A program made the position numbers and the translations under genes. From contig CAKTFH010000019.1 in NCBI GenBank assembly GCA_934555895.1, positions 1 to 44,243 on the forward strand: 44,243 nt of DNA, read 5' to 3'. Below the pieces are notes generated by a model. It searched no databases. It had not been told where the DNA came from and saw only the letters and a list, made by a program, of their open reading frames with translations. Shown here piece after piece: positions 8,135 through 16,699 of this stretch (the first letter of the stretch is position 1; the number at the start of each line of letters is the position of its first letter). This DNA comes from an uncultured Muribaculaceae bacterium (GTDB lineage: Bacteria > Bacteroidota > Bacteroidia > Bacteroidales > Muribaculaceae).

Positions 8135-10597
8135 ATGAAGAGATTATACCGACTGATGCTTGCACTGGCTTCCGCCATGTCGCTCACTTTCTCCGCCGTG
8201 GCCGAGGCGCCCGACGGATATTATTCGTCATGTGAAGGAAAAACCGGCGAAGCCCTCCTCAAGGCCCTCGCCTCAGTGGTGTCGTCGCACACCAACGTGG
8301 GCTACGACGGCCTTTGGGATGTGTACCGTACCTCCGATGTGCGCCCCGACGGCACACTATGGGATATCTACACTACAAAGCACTGGAACTCCAATTTCAC
8401 CAAATGCGGCAACTACAAGCTCATCGGCGACTGCGTGAACCGCGAGCACTCCATGCCGAAATCGTGGTGGGGTGGGGGCAAGGCCACCCAGTACAGCGAT
8501 GCCTTCCACCTCTATCCCACCGACGGAAAGGTCAACGGGCAGCGAAGCAACTACCCCTACGGCGAATGCTCCGGAGGCAAGCGCCTCCCCAACAACGGCT
8601 CAGTGCAGGCTCTCGGCCGCCTCGGCACATCCACTTTCGCCGGATATTCCGGCACGGTGTTTGAGCCCGACGACATGTACAAGGGTGACCTCGCCCGCTC
8701 TTATTTCTACATGGCCACGGCCTACAACTCGTCGATTTCCTCCTGGACGCAAGGCAACGGCAAGGAGATGCTTGCCGGCAACTCATACCCCGTCTTCAAC
8801 ACCTGGGCAGTCAATCTGCTGCTCAAATGGTCGCGTCAGGACCCCGTGTCCGATAAGGAAACCGACCGCAACGACGCCATCTATGCCCATCAGCGGAACC
8901 GCAACCCCTTCATCGACCATCCCGAACTGGTGGAATACATCTGGGGCGACCGCAAGGGGCAGGCGTGGTATGTCGGCGCCGACCTCAATCCCGCCGTCAT
9001 CTCCCCGGTGCCCTCATCGGTCATCGACCTCGGCACGGCCGCCGTGGGCGTGCCACGCTCCGTCACGCTCAATGTGCAGGGCAACGGCCTTAAGGAGAAC
9101 CTGCGCGTGAGCGTAGCCGGCACAGGCTTCACCGTCTCTGCCACCACCCTGCAGACCTCGCAGGTCAACGCTTCGGGAGCTCCGCTCACCGTCACCTACT
9201 CTTCGGCCGCGCCGGCCACCGCCACCGGCACCCTCACCCTCTCCTCTGATGAGGTCAACGCCACCTACACCCTGCACGCAGCCGCAGTCGACGGCCTACC
9301 CCTCTCCGAACCCACCGACATCACCGAGAGCTCGTTCGTGCTCCACTGGAGCAACATCGACGGCCCTGACACCTACTACACCGTCGAAGTGACCAACCAC
9401 GGCACCATGCTCGACGAATTTCCTATGATAGTGAAGGCCTCCGACGAAAGCCTCCTTGTGGAGAGCCTCGACCCGGAAACCGAATACACCTGCGTGGTAA
9501 AATCGCCCACGCTCACCTCGCACGCAGTCACAGTCACCACCCTCGCGCCGCAGCCCTCCATACAGCTGCTTTACGACGGTGACCTCGAGTTCACCGCCAT
9601 GCCCGGCGAACCATCCGAAATCGCCGAGATACTGCTCGACATCGACAACATAGCCGACGACATCCATGTGACCGTGCAGACGCCCTTCCGCATCTCTACC
9701 GACAAGAGCACATGGAGCACAGCGATAACCATCTCGCCCGAGGAAGACCGCTTCTACATGCAGCTCCTCTCGGAGGTGGAGGGCACATTCTCCACATCCG
9801 TTATCCTCACCGCAGGCAACTACATCAACGACGATGTAGACATCACGGGCACCGTCTCCGACACCACCCGGCCCGACTTCCTCGAGGATTTCGAGACAAT
9901 GAAGAACCCCCAGAACAGCTACTCTGAGAAAACAGCCGTCACCGACCGCTGCACATGGCTCACCAATGCCTCCTTCAACACCGGTGATAAAAACAACTCC
10001 CACTCGGGCACACTCGCCGCGCGCACAGGCAAGGCATCAATGGCCAACCGCCACCTCACCATGGCCGAAAGCCGTCCCAACGGCATAGGCCGGCTCTCGT
10101 TCTGGGCACGCCTCTGGAGCGACGATACCGCCACGGCCACATTCGCCGTTGAGGTCAGCGGCGACGGCGGCGCCACATGGCAGGAAGCCTGTACCATAGA
10201 CATTCCATCTACCGTGGCCACCGCAGGCGCCAATGAATACGCGCTCTTTACCCTCGACATCAACCGAAAGGGAGCCGTGCGACTGCGTCTGAGGCAGACC
10301 GCCGGAGGCCGCTGCCTCATCGACGACATTTCGCTCACTCCCTGCACGCAGTCGTCAATCTCCGAAGTCTCGGCAGCCGAATACCACTCATGGGACGCCT
10401 ATGCCCGCCACGGTGAACTCGTGCTAGAGAGCGACGGCCGCTTCGCCACACCCGATGTGGCCACCGTCTACTCCACCGACGGCACCCTCCGTTTCAGCGG
10501 AGCCATCCCGGCCGGAGGCTCGCTCTCCCTGCCTCTTCCCGCCGGCCTCTACCTCGTGACCGTGCGCGACTTCACCCGCCGCGTCCTCATCCGTTGA
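8135..10597 (+). CDS. Secreted endonuclease I with FN3 module and T9SS sorting domain
   Basis: Extracellular multi-domain nuclease of 820 residues. Signal peptide 1-24. Endonuclease I domain about 27-275, with the catalytic block REHSMPKSWW at 103-112 (H105 as general base), SDAFHLYPTDGKVNGQRSN at 121-139 and NRNPFIDHPELVEYIWG at 255-271. Next come an Ig-like beta domain (about 285-390), a fibronectin type III-like domain (about 390-470), another beta domain, and a jelly-roll-like domain starting DFLEDFE. The C-terminal about 80 residues look like a type A T9SS sorting domain (VYSTDGTLRFSG, LPAGLYLVTV, final RRVLIR), so the protein should be exported by T9SS and attached to the surface or released. 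It probably degrades extracellular DNA or RNA for nutrition or defence. The plus strand here is strikingly C-rich at third positions. Confidence 0.92.
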   Translation: MKRLYRLMLALASAMSLTFSAVAEAPDGYYSSCEGKTGEALLKALASVVSSHTNVGYDGLWDVYRTSDVRPDGTLWDIYTTKHWNSNFTKCGNYKLIGDCVNREHSMPKSWWGGGKATQYSDAFHLYPTDGKVNGQRSNYPYGECSGGKRLPNNGSVQALGRLGTSTFAGYSGTVFEPDDMYKGDLARSYFYMATAYNSSISSWTQGNGKEMLAGNSYPVFNTWAVNLLLKWSRQDPVSDKETDRNDAIYAHQRNRNPFIDHPELVEYIWGDRKGQAWYVGADLNPAVISPVPSSVIDLGTAAVGVPRSVTLNVQGNGLKENLRVSVAGTGFTVSATTLQTSQVNASGAPLTVTYSSAAPATATGTLTLSSDEVNATYTLHAAAVDGLPLSEPTDITESSFVLHWSNIDGPDTYYTVEVTNHGTMLDEFPMIVKASDESLLVESLDPETEYTCVVKSPTLTSHAVTVTTLAPQPSIQLLYDGDLEFTAMPGEPSEIAEILLDIDNIADDIHVTVQTPFRISTDKSTWSTAITISPEEDRFYMQLLSEVEGTFSTSVILTAGNYINDDVDITGTVSDTTRPDFLEDFETMKNPQNSYSEKTAVTDRCTWLTNASFNTGDKNNSHSGTLAARTGKASMANRHLTMAESRPNGIGRLSFWARLWSDDTATATFAVEVSGDGGATWQEACTIDIPSTVATAGANEYALFTLDINRKGAVRLRLRQTAGGRCLIDDISLTPCTQSSISEVSAAEYHSWDAYARHGELVLESDGRFATPDVATVYSTDGTLRFSGAIPAGGSLSLPLPAGLYLVTVRDFTRRVLIR

Positions 10598-10627
10598 AAC
10601 ACCATCATCTGATAAACAACACGATTT

Positions 10628-11104
10628 ATGAAATCAAAAATCAGTCTGAGCACATACAGCATAATCCTCACCACGGTGCTCACGGCAGTGCTTGCAGGAT
10701 TATCGGCCTACACTTATGGCGAAAACCTCCCGGCATTCATCCTGGTACTCGCCGTGCTAGTGACACTCCTTGTTTTCAGCGCCCTCTATGCACCGCGCTA
10801 CCTTGAGGTGACCGACAGGCGCATAGTAGTGCATTCACTGTTTAAGAACCACTCAATTCTTCTGTCCGATGTGGCGGGAATCGAAACCATCGCTCCCACC
10901 CTCGGCGCCATCCGCATCGCGGCGAGCGGCGGATATTTCGGATACTGGGGCATATTCCGTGAAGGCGACATAGGCCTCTATACCGGCTATTACGGCAAAG
11001 CCTCGCGCTGTATCCTCGTGCGTCTGAAAAACGGCGACAAATACCTCCTCGGCACCGACGACCCCGCCGCCACCGCCGCATGCATCGCCTCCCGCCTCTA
11101 CTAA
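10628..11104 (+). CDS. Small membrane protein with PH-like domain
   Basis: 158 residues. Two hydrophobic segments near the N-terminus (about 9-28 and 34-54) form a hairpin in the membrane, followed by YLEVTDRRIVVHSLF, which opens a bacterial PH-like beta domain facing the cytoplasm. The Gly/Tyr-rich middle (GGYFGYWGIFREGDIGLYTGYYG) and the end (YLLGTDDPAATAACIASRL) resemble small PH-domain proteins common in Bacteroidales. It begins 30 bases after the endonuclease stop and is probably read from the same transcript. No enzymatic motif is seen and its role is unknown. Confidence 0.75.
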   Translation: MKSKISLSTYSIILTTVLTAVLAGLSAYTYGENLPAFILVLAVLVTLLVFSALYAPRYLEVTDRRIVVHSLFKNHSILLSDVAGIETIAPTLGAIRIAASGGYFGYWGIFREGDIGLYTGYYGKASRCILVRLKNGDKYLLGTDDPAATAACIASRLY

Positions 11105-11206
11105 TTTCCTCCTTGTTTCCGTTACGATTGTCGTTGTCTACAAAAATGTCGGTATAAACTATATGCCCAACACCGAAGTGTAGAGTCCAAGGGCAAATGC
11201 ATGAAA

Positions 11207-11260
11207 GCCGGCGCACCGGCAGTGAAGGTAGTGGATTACACTTGCTGTCGGTGCGCCGGC
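11207..11260. repeat. Long GC-rich inverted repeat
   Basis: GCCGGCGCACCGGCAG at 11207-11222 pairs with 11245-11260 over 16 positions with one G/A difference; the loop is 22 bases. It lies between two convergent genes (PH-like on plus, GH43 on minus). It could end transcription in a factor-dependent way or protect a 3' end, since neither flank has a proper T-run. It could also be a dispersed repeat unit. Confidence 0.6.
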
Positions 11261-11281
11261 GGAAGTTTCGGGGGAGGAGAA

Positions 11282-12877
11282 TCAGAAGACTCTGATTTCG
11301 AAGATGCTCCAGGCGTTGGTGGCGTTCACCATGTCGGCGCCGTCGGCTGTCTCGGGCACATCGGCCCCGAGAAGCGTGAGGCGCACATAACGAGCCTTCA
11401 CGGGGCGGCCGTCGGCCGTGGTGTCGGTGACGGGCGACTGCGGAGCGCCCGCTGCGCTTTTGTCGGCAAACATACTCCAGGCGATGGAGGCGGCAGCCTT
11501 GTCAATGTCGGCCGCAGCTGAAGCGGGCAGATATTCTATCTTATAACGGTAATTGCGGTTGGTGAACTCAAAGAGAGTCTCCACCTTGCTTATCTTGTGG
11601 TTTTTCTCCAGGTCGATGATTATCCACGGGTCAACCGCGCCTACTCCGGGATCCCAGTGCGTACCGTAGTTCTCGTCGACTGCATAATTGCCGTCGAACG
11701 TGAATTTCGCGTTAGGCGTGCGGTAACGACGGTCGTAGGGCGACGCGTCGTACACACGGGCGGCCGAAACTTTCACCGGCTTGCCGAGCGCGAGGTTGCG
11801 GCCGTCGTAACGTGTGGCACCACGCACCACCTCCACACCCCTGTGGGTGGGCATTATCTCCTTTATGCTGCCGTCGGGCGCAAAAAACACCTCGTCTATG
11901 CATGTCTGGCGCTTACTGTCGACAAACGGGAAGTGCTGGCGGTGGTAGGCCATGAATGTGCGTCCGTCGTAGTCGAACATCGAGTGATGGCCCGGACCGA
12001 GGATATGGTTGAGATCGTCGCGCTCCAGTATGGGATTGGTCATCGAGGTGCCCAACTCGCGGTAGGGACCGGTTATCTCGTCGGCCACAGCATAACGCAC
12101 GTTGTAGTTCTCGCTGCCGTTGAATGACCACATGAGATAATACAGCCCGTTGCGCTTGTAGATGAACGAAGCCTCGAACATATTGCGTATCCCCTCGGCG
12201 TTCTTATACTTGTATGTTCCAATGAACTCGTTGCTATCGCTCTGGGTGAAGCGCGGGTCGTCGTTGTCGATGGCTACGCGCCCCTGCGGGTCGAACTTCA
12301 GCTTCATTATCTTGAAGAAGCCGTTGTCGGTGACTATGTACATAGTCTTGTCATCGTCGAGGAAAAACTGCGCATCGTAGCCGCGATAGAGCATTTTGCC
12401 CGGAGCCACGGCGTTGGCGTCGGTCCATGGGCCCATGGGCGAGTCAGCCATGGCCACGAAAGTTTTGCAGTCGATGCCGTACATGAGATAATATTTGCCG
12501 GTCGACGGGTTGTAGATGATGCTTGGAGCCCACAGCGCCGTGGTACCGGCATAATCGGTCCACTCTTTGGGAAGGGTCAGCGGATAGTTTTTCCAGCGAC
12601 GACAGTCTTTCGACGCCCACATCTGGGTGGGATATACATTACCGCCGCCGGCGCCGTCGTTGGTTCCGTAGGCGTAAAACATATCGGTCTTGGCGTCGTA
12701 GATAATGGTAGCATCGGCGAGGTAGGCCGGAATCACGGGGTTGCCGGTCGACTGGTCGAACACGCCCATGTCGTTGCCCTGCAGGGTGTGGTGCCAGGCC
12801 GAGGCGGGCACCGCGCATCCGAGCGCGAGCACTCCGCACAATGCCATTGCGGCATTCCTGATTTTGATTATATTCAT
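11282..12877 (-). CDS. Secreted GH43 glycosidase with F5/8-type C domain
   Basis: Exported five-bladed beta-propeller glycosidase of family 43 (531 residues), a group that removes arabinose, xylose or galactose from plant polysaccharides. Signal peptide about 1-27. The three catalytic acids can be placed: D55 in YLADATIIYDA (base), D168 in GYDAQFFLDDD (pKa modulator) and E235 in MFEASFIYK (proton donor). GHHSMFDYDGRTFMAYH near the end of the propeller is also typical. From about 360 a discoidin (F5/8 C) carbohydrate-binding module follows (NLALGKPVKVSA, then THWDPG, DPWIIIDLEKNHKI). There is no SusC/D pair next to it, so it is not in an obvious utilisation locus. It starts 34 bases after the wbqC-like gene and may be the last gene of that operon. 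Exact substrate unknown. Confidence 0.9.
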   Translation of the reverse strand: MNIIKIRNAAMALCGVLALGCAVPASAWHHTLQGNDMGVFDQSTGNPVIPAYLADATIIYDAKTDMFYAYGTNDGAGGGNVYPTQMWASKDCRRWKNYPLTLPKEWTDYAGTTALWAPSIIYNPSTGKYYLMYGIDCKTFVAMADSPMGPWTDANAVAPGKMLYRGYDAQFFLDDDKTMYIVTDNGFFKIMKLKFDPQGRVAIDNDDPRFTQSDSNEFIGTYKYKNAEGIRNMFEASFIYKRNGLYYLMWSFNGSENYNVRYAVADEITGPYRELGTSMTNPILERDDLNHILGPGHHSMFDYDGRTFMAYHRQHFPFVDSKRQTCIDEVFFAPDGSIKEIMPTHRGVEVVRGATRYDGRNLALGKPVKVSAARVYDASPYDRRYRTPNAKFTFDGNYAVDENYGTHWDPGVGAVDPWIIIDLEKNHKISKVETLFEFTNRNYRYKIEYLPASAAADIDKAAASIAWSMFADKSAAGAPQSPVTDTTADGRPVKARYVRLTLLGADVPETADGADMVNATNAWSIFEIRVF

Positions 12878-12911
12878 AGTTTATGTTTGGTTATGATTGG
12901 TCGTTCACAGT

Positions 12912-13508
12912 TCACAATGCCGCATCATCAGACAGAGAGGCCAGATAGAGCGGCGCCTCCGGCCCGAGATTGAATATGAGGTCGAGCACCGACATCCCGG
13001 GCATGAATCCCTGCCTGTCGGCCCTCACCTGATAGTAGGGGGGCAGTTCCACAGCCTCAAATGGCATCGCGGCAGCAGGAGCGATGCCAGCGGCATCCAC
13101 GCTCCCTTCAATCAGTAATATTTCCCTTATCACCTTGTCTATAGCCACATCAAGTTCGGCCACGGTGCGACACCGCTCGGTGACACCCGGGGTGAGAAAC
13201 GGCAGAAAACGGTCTATATAGAACTCAAAAAACGGTGTGCGGCCGTAAGCCGACTCCAGGCTCACACGGTGCACATTCCACCATGCCCCGTGGTCCGACA
13301 GTTTCACATCGCTCCAGCGGGCATGCGCCACCCCGTGAGGCTTGGTCACAGGCACCGTGAGCTGCAGCGGACCGTTCACATCGGCTATCACACAGCGGTG
13401 AGCGCTCTTGTGGCGCTTGTCGAAGAGTGCCTCAGCTCCGATACTCACACTGCCGTAGCGGGCCATGGCAGCATAATATGCCACGCTACCGTAATATCGC
13501 AGCGGCAT
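12912..13508 (-). CDS. WbqC-family protein
   Basis: WbqC-like protein of about 198 residues, a family found in polysaccharide loci and, in Bacteroidales, next to signal peptidase genes. Its biochemical role is not established. Family features: a Tyr/Ala-rich start (YYGSVAYYAAMARYGSVSI), then KSAHRCVIADVNGPLQLTVPV with the conserved basic-to-NG-P-LTVP block, and WWNVHRVSLESAYGRTPFFEFY in the middle. A GTG at 13547 is in frame and would add 13 residues. ATG 13508 fits the position where homologues, as I recall them, begin. It lies downstream of lepB and is probably co-transcribed. Confidence 0.88.
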   Translation of the reverse strand: MPLRYYGSVAYYAAMARYGSVSIGAEALFDKRHKSAHRCVIADVNGPLQLTVPVTKPHGVAHARWSDVKLSDHGAWWNVHRVSLESAYGRTPFFEFYIDRFLPFLTPGVTERCRTVAELDVAIDKVIREILLIEGSVDAAGIAPAAAMPFEAVELPPYYQVRADRQGFMPGMSVLDLIFNLGPEAPLYLASLSDDAAL

Positions 13509-13582
13509 ATCGGCATGCCTGTGCGGCCATTTCACCAGATGATACACAAGCGTCGCTTAATGTAGGTTTGCTTATTTTACAC

Positions 13583-15064
13583 TCAGTCCTTGTCAGGATT
13601 GGCGTCTTTAAACACACGGTTCCAGCGTATGCCGCCGTTTAGCAGGCTCTTGTCCTTGTCGAAACTGATTATCACCCTCCAGGGTGTGCCCACTATGTGG
13701 TCCTCGGGCACGAAGCCCCAGTAGCGCGAGTCGAGCGAATTGTCGCGGTTGTCACCCATCATGAAGTAGTAGTCCATCTTGAAGGTATAATAGTCGCGGG
13801 GCTCGCCGTCGATCCACAGCTTGCCGTCGCGCCACTCGGCTGTCGGATTGTTCTCATACACCTTTATGGTGCGTCCGTAGATGTCCCAGGCCTTTTGGTT
13901 CATCTTCAGGGCGGTGCCCTTCTTTGGAATCCATATGCCGTTGTCACCTCCCCAGTCGGCGCGGGTCCAGTTGCCCGACAGAGCCTCGGGGAAGAGATTC
14001 ACCATAGTCTCGGGAGAAGCCTCCTGCTTCATCACACGGCCGATGAGCGGACTTGCCTCCATCTGCTCCACCATCTTGGCCGTGAGGGGCGACACCATGA
14101 TGGGAGGCACGGAGCCGTCGTCGTTCACCTTGAAACCGAGCTCGCGCAGCGAAGGGATGTCGGCCGCCACGATATCCACGCCGAAGCGGTCGTCGCGGGG
14201 TATGCCGAAGCTCTCGAAATCCTCCTCGGTCAGCTGCGTGGCAGGCTGATAGAAGTAGTTGTACTGCACGTTTTCAGGAGCAGGAAATTTCTCCCCGTCC
14301 ACATAGATATCGCCGCCGGCTATGCGCAGGCGCTGTCCCGGCAGACCAACCACTCGCTTCACATAATTCTCGCGGCGGTCGACCGGACGGTATATTTTTT
14401 CACCGAACGTGGCCTTGTCGGCCTCCAGACGGTCGCGGCCATGTATTTTCAGCAGTGTATAGTAATCGGGATTCGACACACGGCTCATCACAGTGTCGCC
14501 GGCCGGGAAGTTGAACACTACTATGTCGCCGGCCTCCACATCGCGCATGCCTTTCAGGCGCTTGTAGCCCACCGACGGCGAATCGAGATAGCTTTTGCCG
14601 AGGCCGAAGGGGAGTTCGTTGTGCACCAGCGGGAAATATACCGGAGTCATAGGCACACGGGGTCCGTAGACCGCCTTGTTCACAAACAGGTAGTCGCCAG
14701 TGTAAAGCGTCTTCTCGAGTGATGATGACGGTATCTGATAGTTTTGCCCTAAGAAAGCGAAGATGAAATACACCAGCACCAGAGCGTAGACAATAGCGTC
14801 GACCCACGACATCACACTCCTCACAGTGCCGCTCTTTGAGTTTTTCCACCAGGTGAATGGTATATAGCCCGTGATATAAATGTCGAAAAGCAACACAACT
14901 CCGAGGAGCAGCCACCACTCACCCATCCATGCTGTCCACAGCAGGTAAAGTAATATCACGATGCTGAAACGCACCCAGCGTGTGGTCTTGTTGGCGCGGA
15001 CCCTGCCCATAAACGAGAGGTCGACTTTTTTCTCTGTATCTGTAGTATTCGTAGCTTCTGCCAT
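13583..15064 (-). CDS. lepB: Signal peptidase I, long Bacteroidota form
   Basis: Membrane serine protease that cleaves signal peptides from exported proteins. It has 493 residues, far longer than the 324 of E. coli. Two or three membrane helices lie before residue 106. Box B reads IPSSSLEKTL with catalytic S115 followed by Leu instead of the usual Met. The general base is K236 in YVKRVVGLPGQ. Box E is GDNRDNSLDSRYWGFVP at about 443-459. The extra length lies mainly between boxes D and E (roughly 265-430), with a region absent from proteobacterial enzymes. It starts 11 bases after dapB and belongs to the ftsB-like/dapB/lepB/wbqC operon. Confidence 0.95.
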   Translation of the reverse strand: MAEATNTTDTEKKVDLSFMGRVRANKTTRWVRFSIVILLYLLWTAWMGEWWLLLGVVLLFDIYITGYIPFTWWKNSKSGTVRSVMSWVDAIVYALVLVYFIFAFLGQNYQIPSSSLEKTLYTGDYLFVNKAVYGPRVPMTPVYFPLVHNELPFGLGKSYLDSPSVGYKRLKGMRDVEAGDIVVFNFPAGDTVMSRVSNPDYYTLLKIHGRDRLEADKATFGEKIYRPVDRRENYVKRVVGLPGQRLRIAGGDIYVDGEKFPAPENVQYNYFYQPATQLTEEDFESFGIPRDDRFGVDIVAADIPSLRELGFKVNDDGSVPPIMVSPLTAKMVEQMEASPLIGRVMKQEASPETMVNLFPEALSGNWTRADWGGDNGIWIPKKGTALKMNQKAWDIYGRTIKVYENNPTAEWRDGKLWIDGEPRDYYTFKMDYYFMMGDNRDNSLDSRYWGFVPEDHIVGTPWRVIISFDKDKSLLNGGIRWNRVFKDANPDKD

Positions 15065-15075
15065 GATGGTAATAA

Positions 15076-15816
15076 TCAGTCTATTCCTTTAAAAACGGTT
15101 TCATCGAGAGTGAGCATGCCTTTCGCCGCCGGGTGTGATGCCACCCACTCGGCAGCCACCACCGCCCCAAGAGCAAAACCGTCGCGCGAGAAAGCGCGGT
15201 GCTCCATAGTGATACAGTCTACCGGTGAAGTCCATGTCACTATGTGTGTGCCGGGCACCTCGCCTTCCCTTTCGTGTGTGATGGGCAGTGTGCCCGCATC
15301 ATATGCCTTCCCCTCCTCAGGCTCAGCCCATGCCGTCACGGCCGGATCGTTGGCCATTATCTCCTCGGCGAGCATTATGGCGGTGCCCGACGGATGGTCG
15401 AGTTTGTGGATATGGTGTATTTCCTTCATTGCCGGAGCATACTGGCCGAAATTCGACATAAGCTTCGCGGCATAGGCGTTGATGCGCTTGAAGAGGTTCA
15501 CGCCGATGCTGAAATTCGAGGTCCAGAGCAGGGTGCCTCCGGTACTCTCAACCATGGCCTTCACCTGCGGCATTGCGGATGTCCATCCGGTGGTGCCCGA
15601 CACCACCGGCACTCCCTGTGCAAGCGCGGCGCCATAGTTGCCGACCGCAGCCGCAGGTACTGTGAACTCTATGGCCACATCAGCACTGCGGAAACTGTCA
15701 CTGTCTATGCTGTCCATACCGGAATCGACACGGCACACCACCTCATGGCCGCGTCCGAGAGCAATGCGCTCTATGGCTTTGCCCATCTTGCCGTAGCCTA
15801 TAAGTGCTATTTTCAT
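15076..15816 (-). CDS. dapB: 4-hydroxy-tetrahydrodipicolinate reductase
   Basis: NAD(P)H-dependent reductase that makes tetrahydrodipicolinate in the lysine/diaminopimelate pathway, and so supplies peptidoglycan cross-link precursors. The N-terminal nucleotide loop is GYGKMGKAI at about 7-15. The catalytic block EIHHIHKLDHPSGTAI holds the proton-donor histidine and lysine; the usual DAPSGTA reads DHPSGTA. TGWTS and TSNFSIGVNLF are further conserved segments. At 246 residues it is the short form seen in Bacteroidota. Its ATG overlaps the stop of the upstream membrane-protein gene by 4 bases (ATGA), suggesting translational coupling. Confidence 0.96.
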   Translation of the reverse strand: MKIALIGYGKMGKAIERIALGRGHEVVCRVDSGMDSIDSDSFRSADVAIEFTVPAAAVGNYGAALAQGVPVVSGTTGWTSAMPQVKAMVESTGGTLLWTSNFSIGVNLFKRINAYAAKLMSNFGQYAPAMKEIHHIHKLDHPSGTAIMLAEEIMANDPAVTAWAEPEEGKAYDAGTLPITHEREGEVPGTHIVTWTSPVDCITMEHRAFSRDGFALGAVVAAEWVASHPAAKGMLTLDETVFKGID

Positions 15817-16238
15817 TGTTGTTTCAAAGCTTTTTTAGCCACACGCGGTATCATGATGGTGGTCATCACCAGAAGCACTCCCCCGGCGAGGGTGAACGCC
15901 CAGCTATCGCGCGACACATTGCCGTTGTAGAACAGGAAAAAGGCCGCCACACAGAAAAATATGGCGCTCCAGCTCTCTATCCTGTATAGTCGCTTGATAC
16001 GAGGATGGCTGCCGGTGTAAGGGCTCAGCAACTTGCCGGCCAAAAATGCCACAGCGCCTCCGGCGTAGACATATTTCCACCAGCTCCCGGCCGTGCCGGG
16101 CTCTACGGTCACATTCAGGATGGGCAGCAGCGTGCCCACCGCGATGGCGAGTAACCCCACAGTGGCAAGCACCACACACCATGTGCGCGGAGCCTTGCCG
16201 AGCACCTCTTCGCGTGTATATTGTTTTTCGTCTTTCAT
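15813..16238 (-). CDS. Conserved small membrane protein of unknown function
   Basis: 141 residues with four predicted membrane segments: VVLATVGLLAIAVGTLLPIL, WWKYVYAGGAVAFLAGKLL, WSAIFFCVAAFFLFY and the Leu/Val-rich stretch before MIPRVAKKALKQQ. The N-terminus is charged (MKDEKQYTREEVLGKAP) and cytoplasmic. I recognise no catalytic motif. It lies between the FtsB-like gene (19 bases upstream) and dapB (4-base overlap), so it is firmly part of this operon. A role linked to envelope growth is only inferred from position. Confidence 0.75.
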   Translation of the reverse strand: MKDEKQYTREEVLGKAPRTWCVVLATVGLLAIAVGTLLPILNVTVEPGTAGSWWKYVYAGGAVAFLAGKLLSPYTGSHPRIKRLYRIESWSAIFFCVAAFFLFYNGNVSRDSWAFTLAGGVLLVMTTIMIPRVAKKALKQQ

Positions 16239-16257
16239 AATGTCGGTTCTTTTATTT

Positions 16258-16566
16258 TCATTCTATCACATACACATCCTCGTTGATGCGCTGGAAGTGA
16301 TAGTTCTCGCGCACTATGCGCTCCAGAGTAGCGGGGTCGGTGTCAAGGCTCGCATTGAGCGCACGGTAATATTCCATTGTGTCGCGATTTTCGCGAATCT
16401 CAGCCTTGAGACCATCGATTTCGGCCTGTAGATCGGCGCTGTGCGCATAAGAATTCTCGTTGAAGAACACCAGAAACACCACATACGCCACTATCACCAC
16501 AAGCGGAAATGTGATGTAACGGCGGCACCAGGCCCACACACCGTGTATGTTGTCATTGACTCTCAT
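16258..16566 (-). CDS. FtsB/DivIC-family septum formation protein
   Basis: Bitopic membrane protein of 102 residues: a short cytoplasmic N-terminus, one helix (YITFPLVVIVAYVVFLVFF), then a periplasmic coiled coil (ADLQAEIDGLKAEIRENRDTMEYY) and a C-terminal segment with the family feature DPATLERIVRENYHFQRINEDVYVI. FtsB/DivIC proteins join FtsL and FtsQ at the division septum. A longer frame opens at 16665, but the promoter at 16626-16633 lies inside that extension, so ATG 16566 is the start. First gene of an operon with a membrane protein, dapB, lepB and wbqC. Confidence 0.88.
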   Translation of the reverse strand: MRVNDNIHGVWAWCRRYITFPLVVIVAYVVFLVFFNENSYAHSADLQAEIDGLKAEIRENRDTMEYYRALNASLDTDPATLERIVRENYHFQRINEDVYVIE

Positions 16567-16625
16567 GTTTGGGCTTTCTTTTTCTGCGGCGGCACGCAAC
16601 GCGCCGCCATCCCTGTAGTAGTGTG

Positions 16626-16633
16626 CAAAGATA
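16626..16633 (-). promoter_or_regulatory. -7 promoter element of the FtsB-like/dapB/lepB operon
   Basis: On the minus strand this reads TATCTTTG, an exact TAnnTTTG match. The transcription start would be near 16619, 50 or so bases before the ATG at 16566. The -33 region is only weakly recognisable. It lies back to back with the nadB promoter. Confidence 0.6.
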
Positions 16634-16641
16634 GCAATTTT

Positions 16642-16673
16642 TTTGCCTTTTAAAGTCGAAAACACTACCTTTG
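16642..16673 (+). promoter_or_regulatory. Consensus promoter of nadB
   Basis: TTTG at 16642-16645 and TACCTTTG at 16666-16673 are separated by exactly 20 bases. The start of transcription should be near 16680, which excludes the in-frame TTG at 16643 and supports ATG 16700. The -33 element is only 8 bases from the -7 element of the opposite promoter, so the two polymerase sites overlap. Confidence 0.75.
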
Positions 16674-16699
16674 CCTCTCAGAAAACAAAAATTAACGCC

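Noticed and set aside
12897..13118. Plus-strand frames opposite the WbqC-like gene
   Set aside because: Antisense to a well recognised family and without a promoter.
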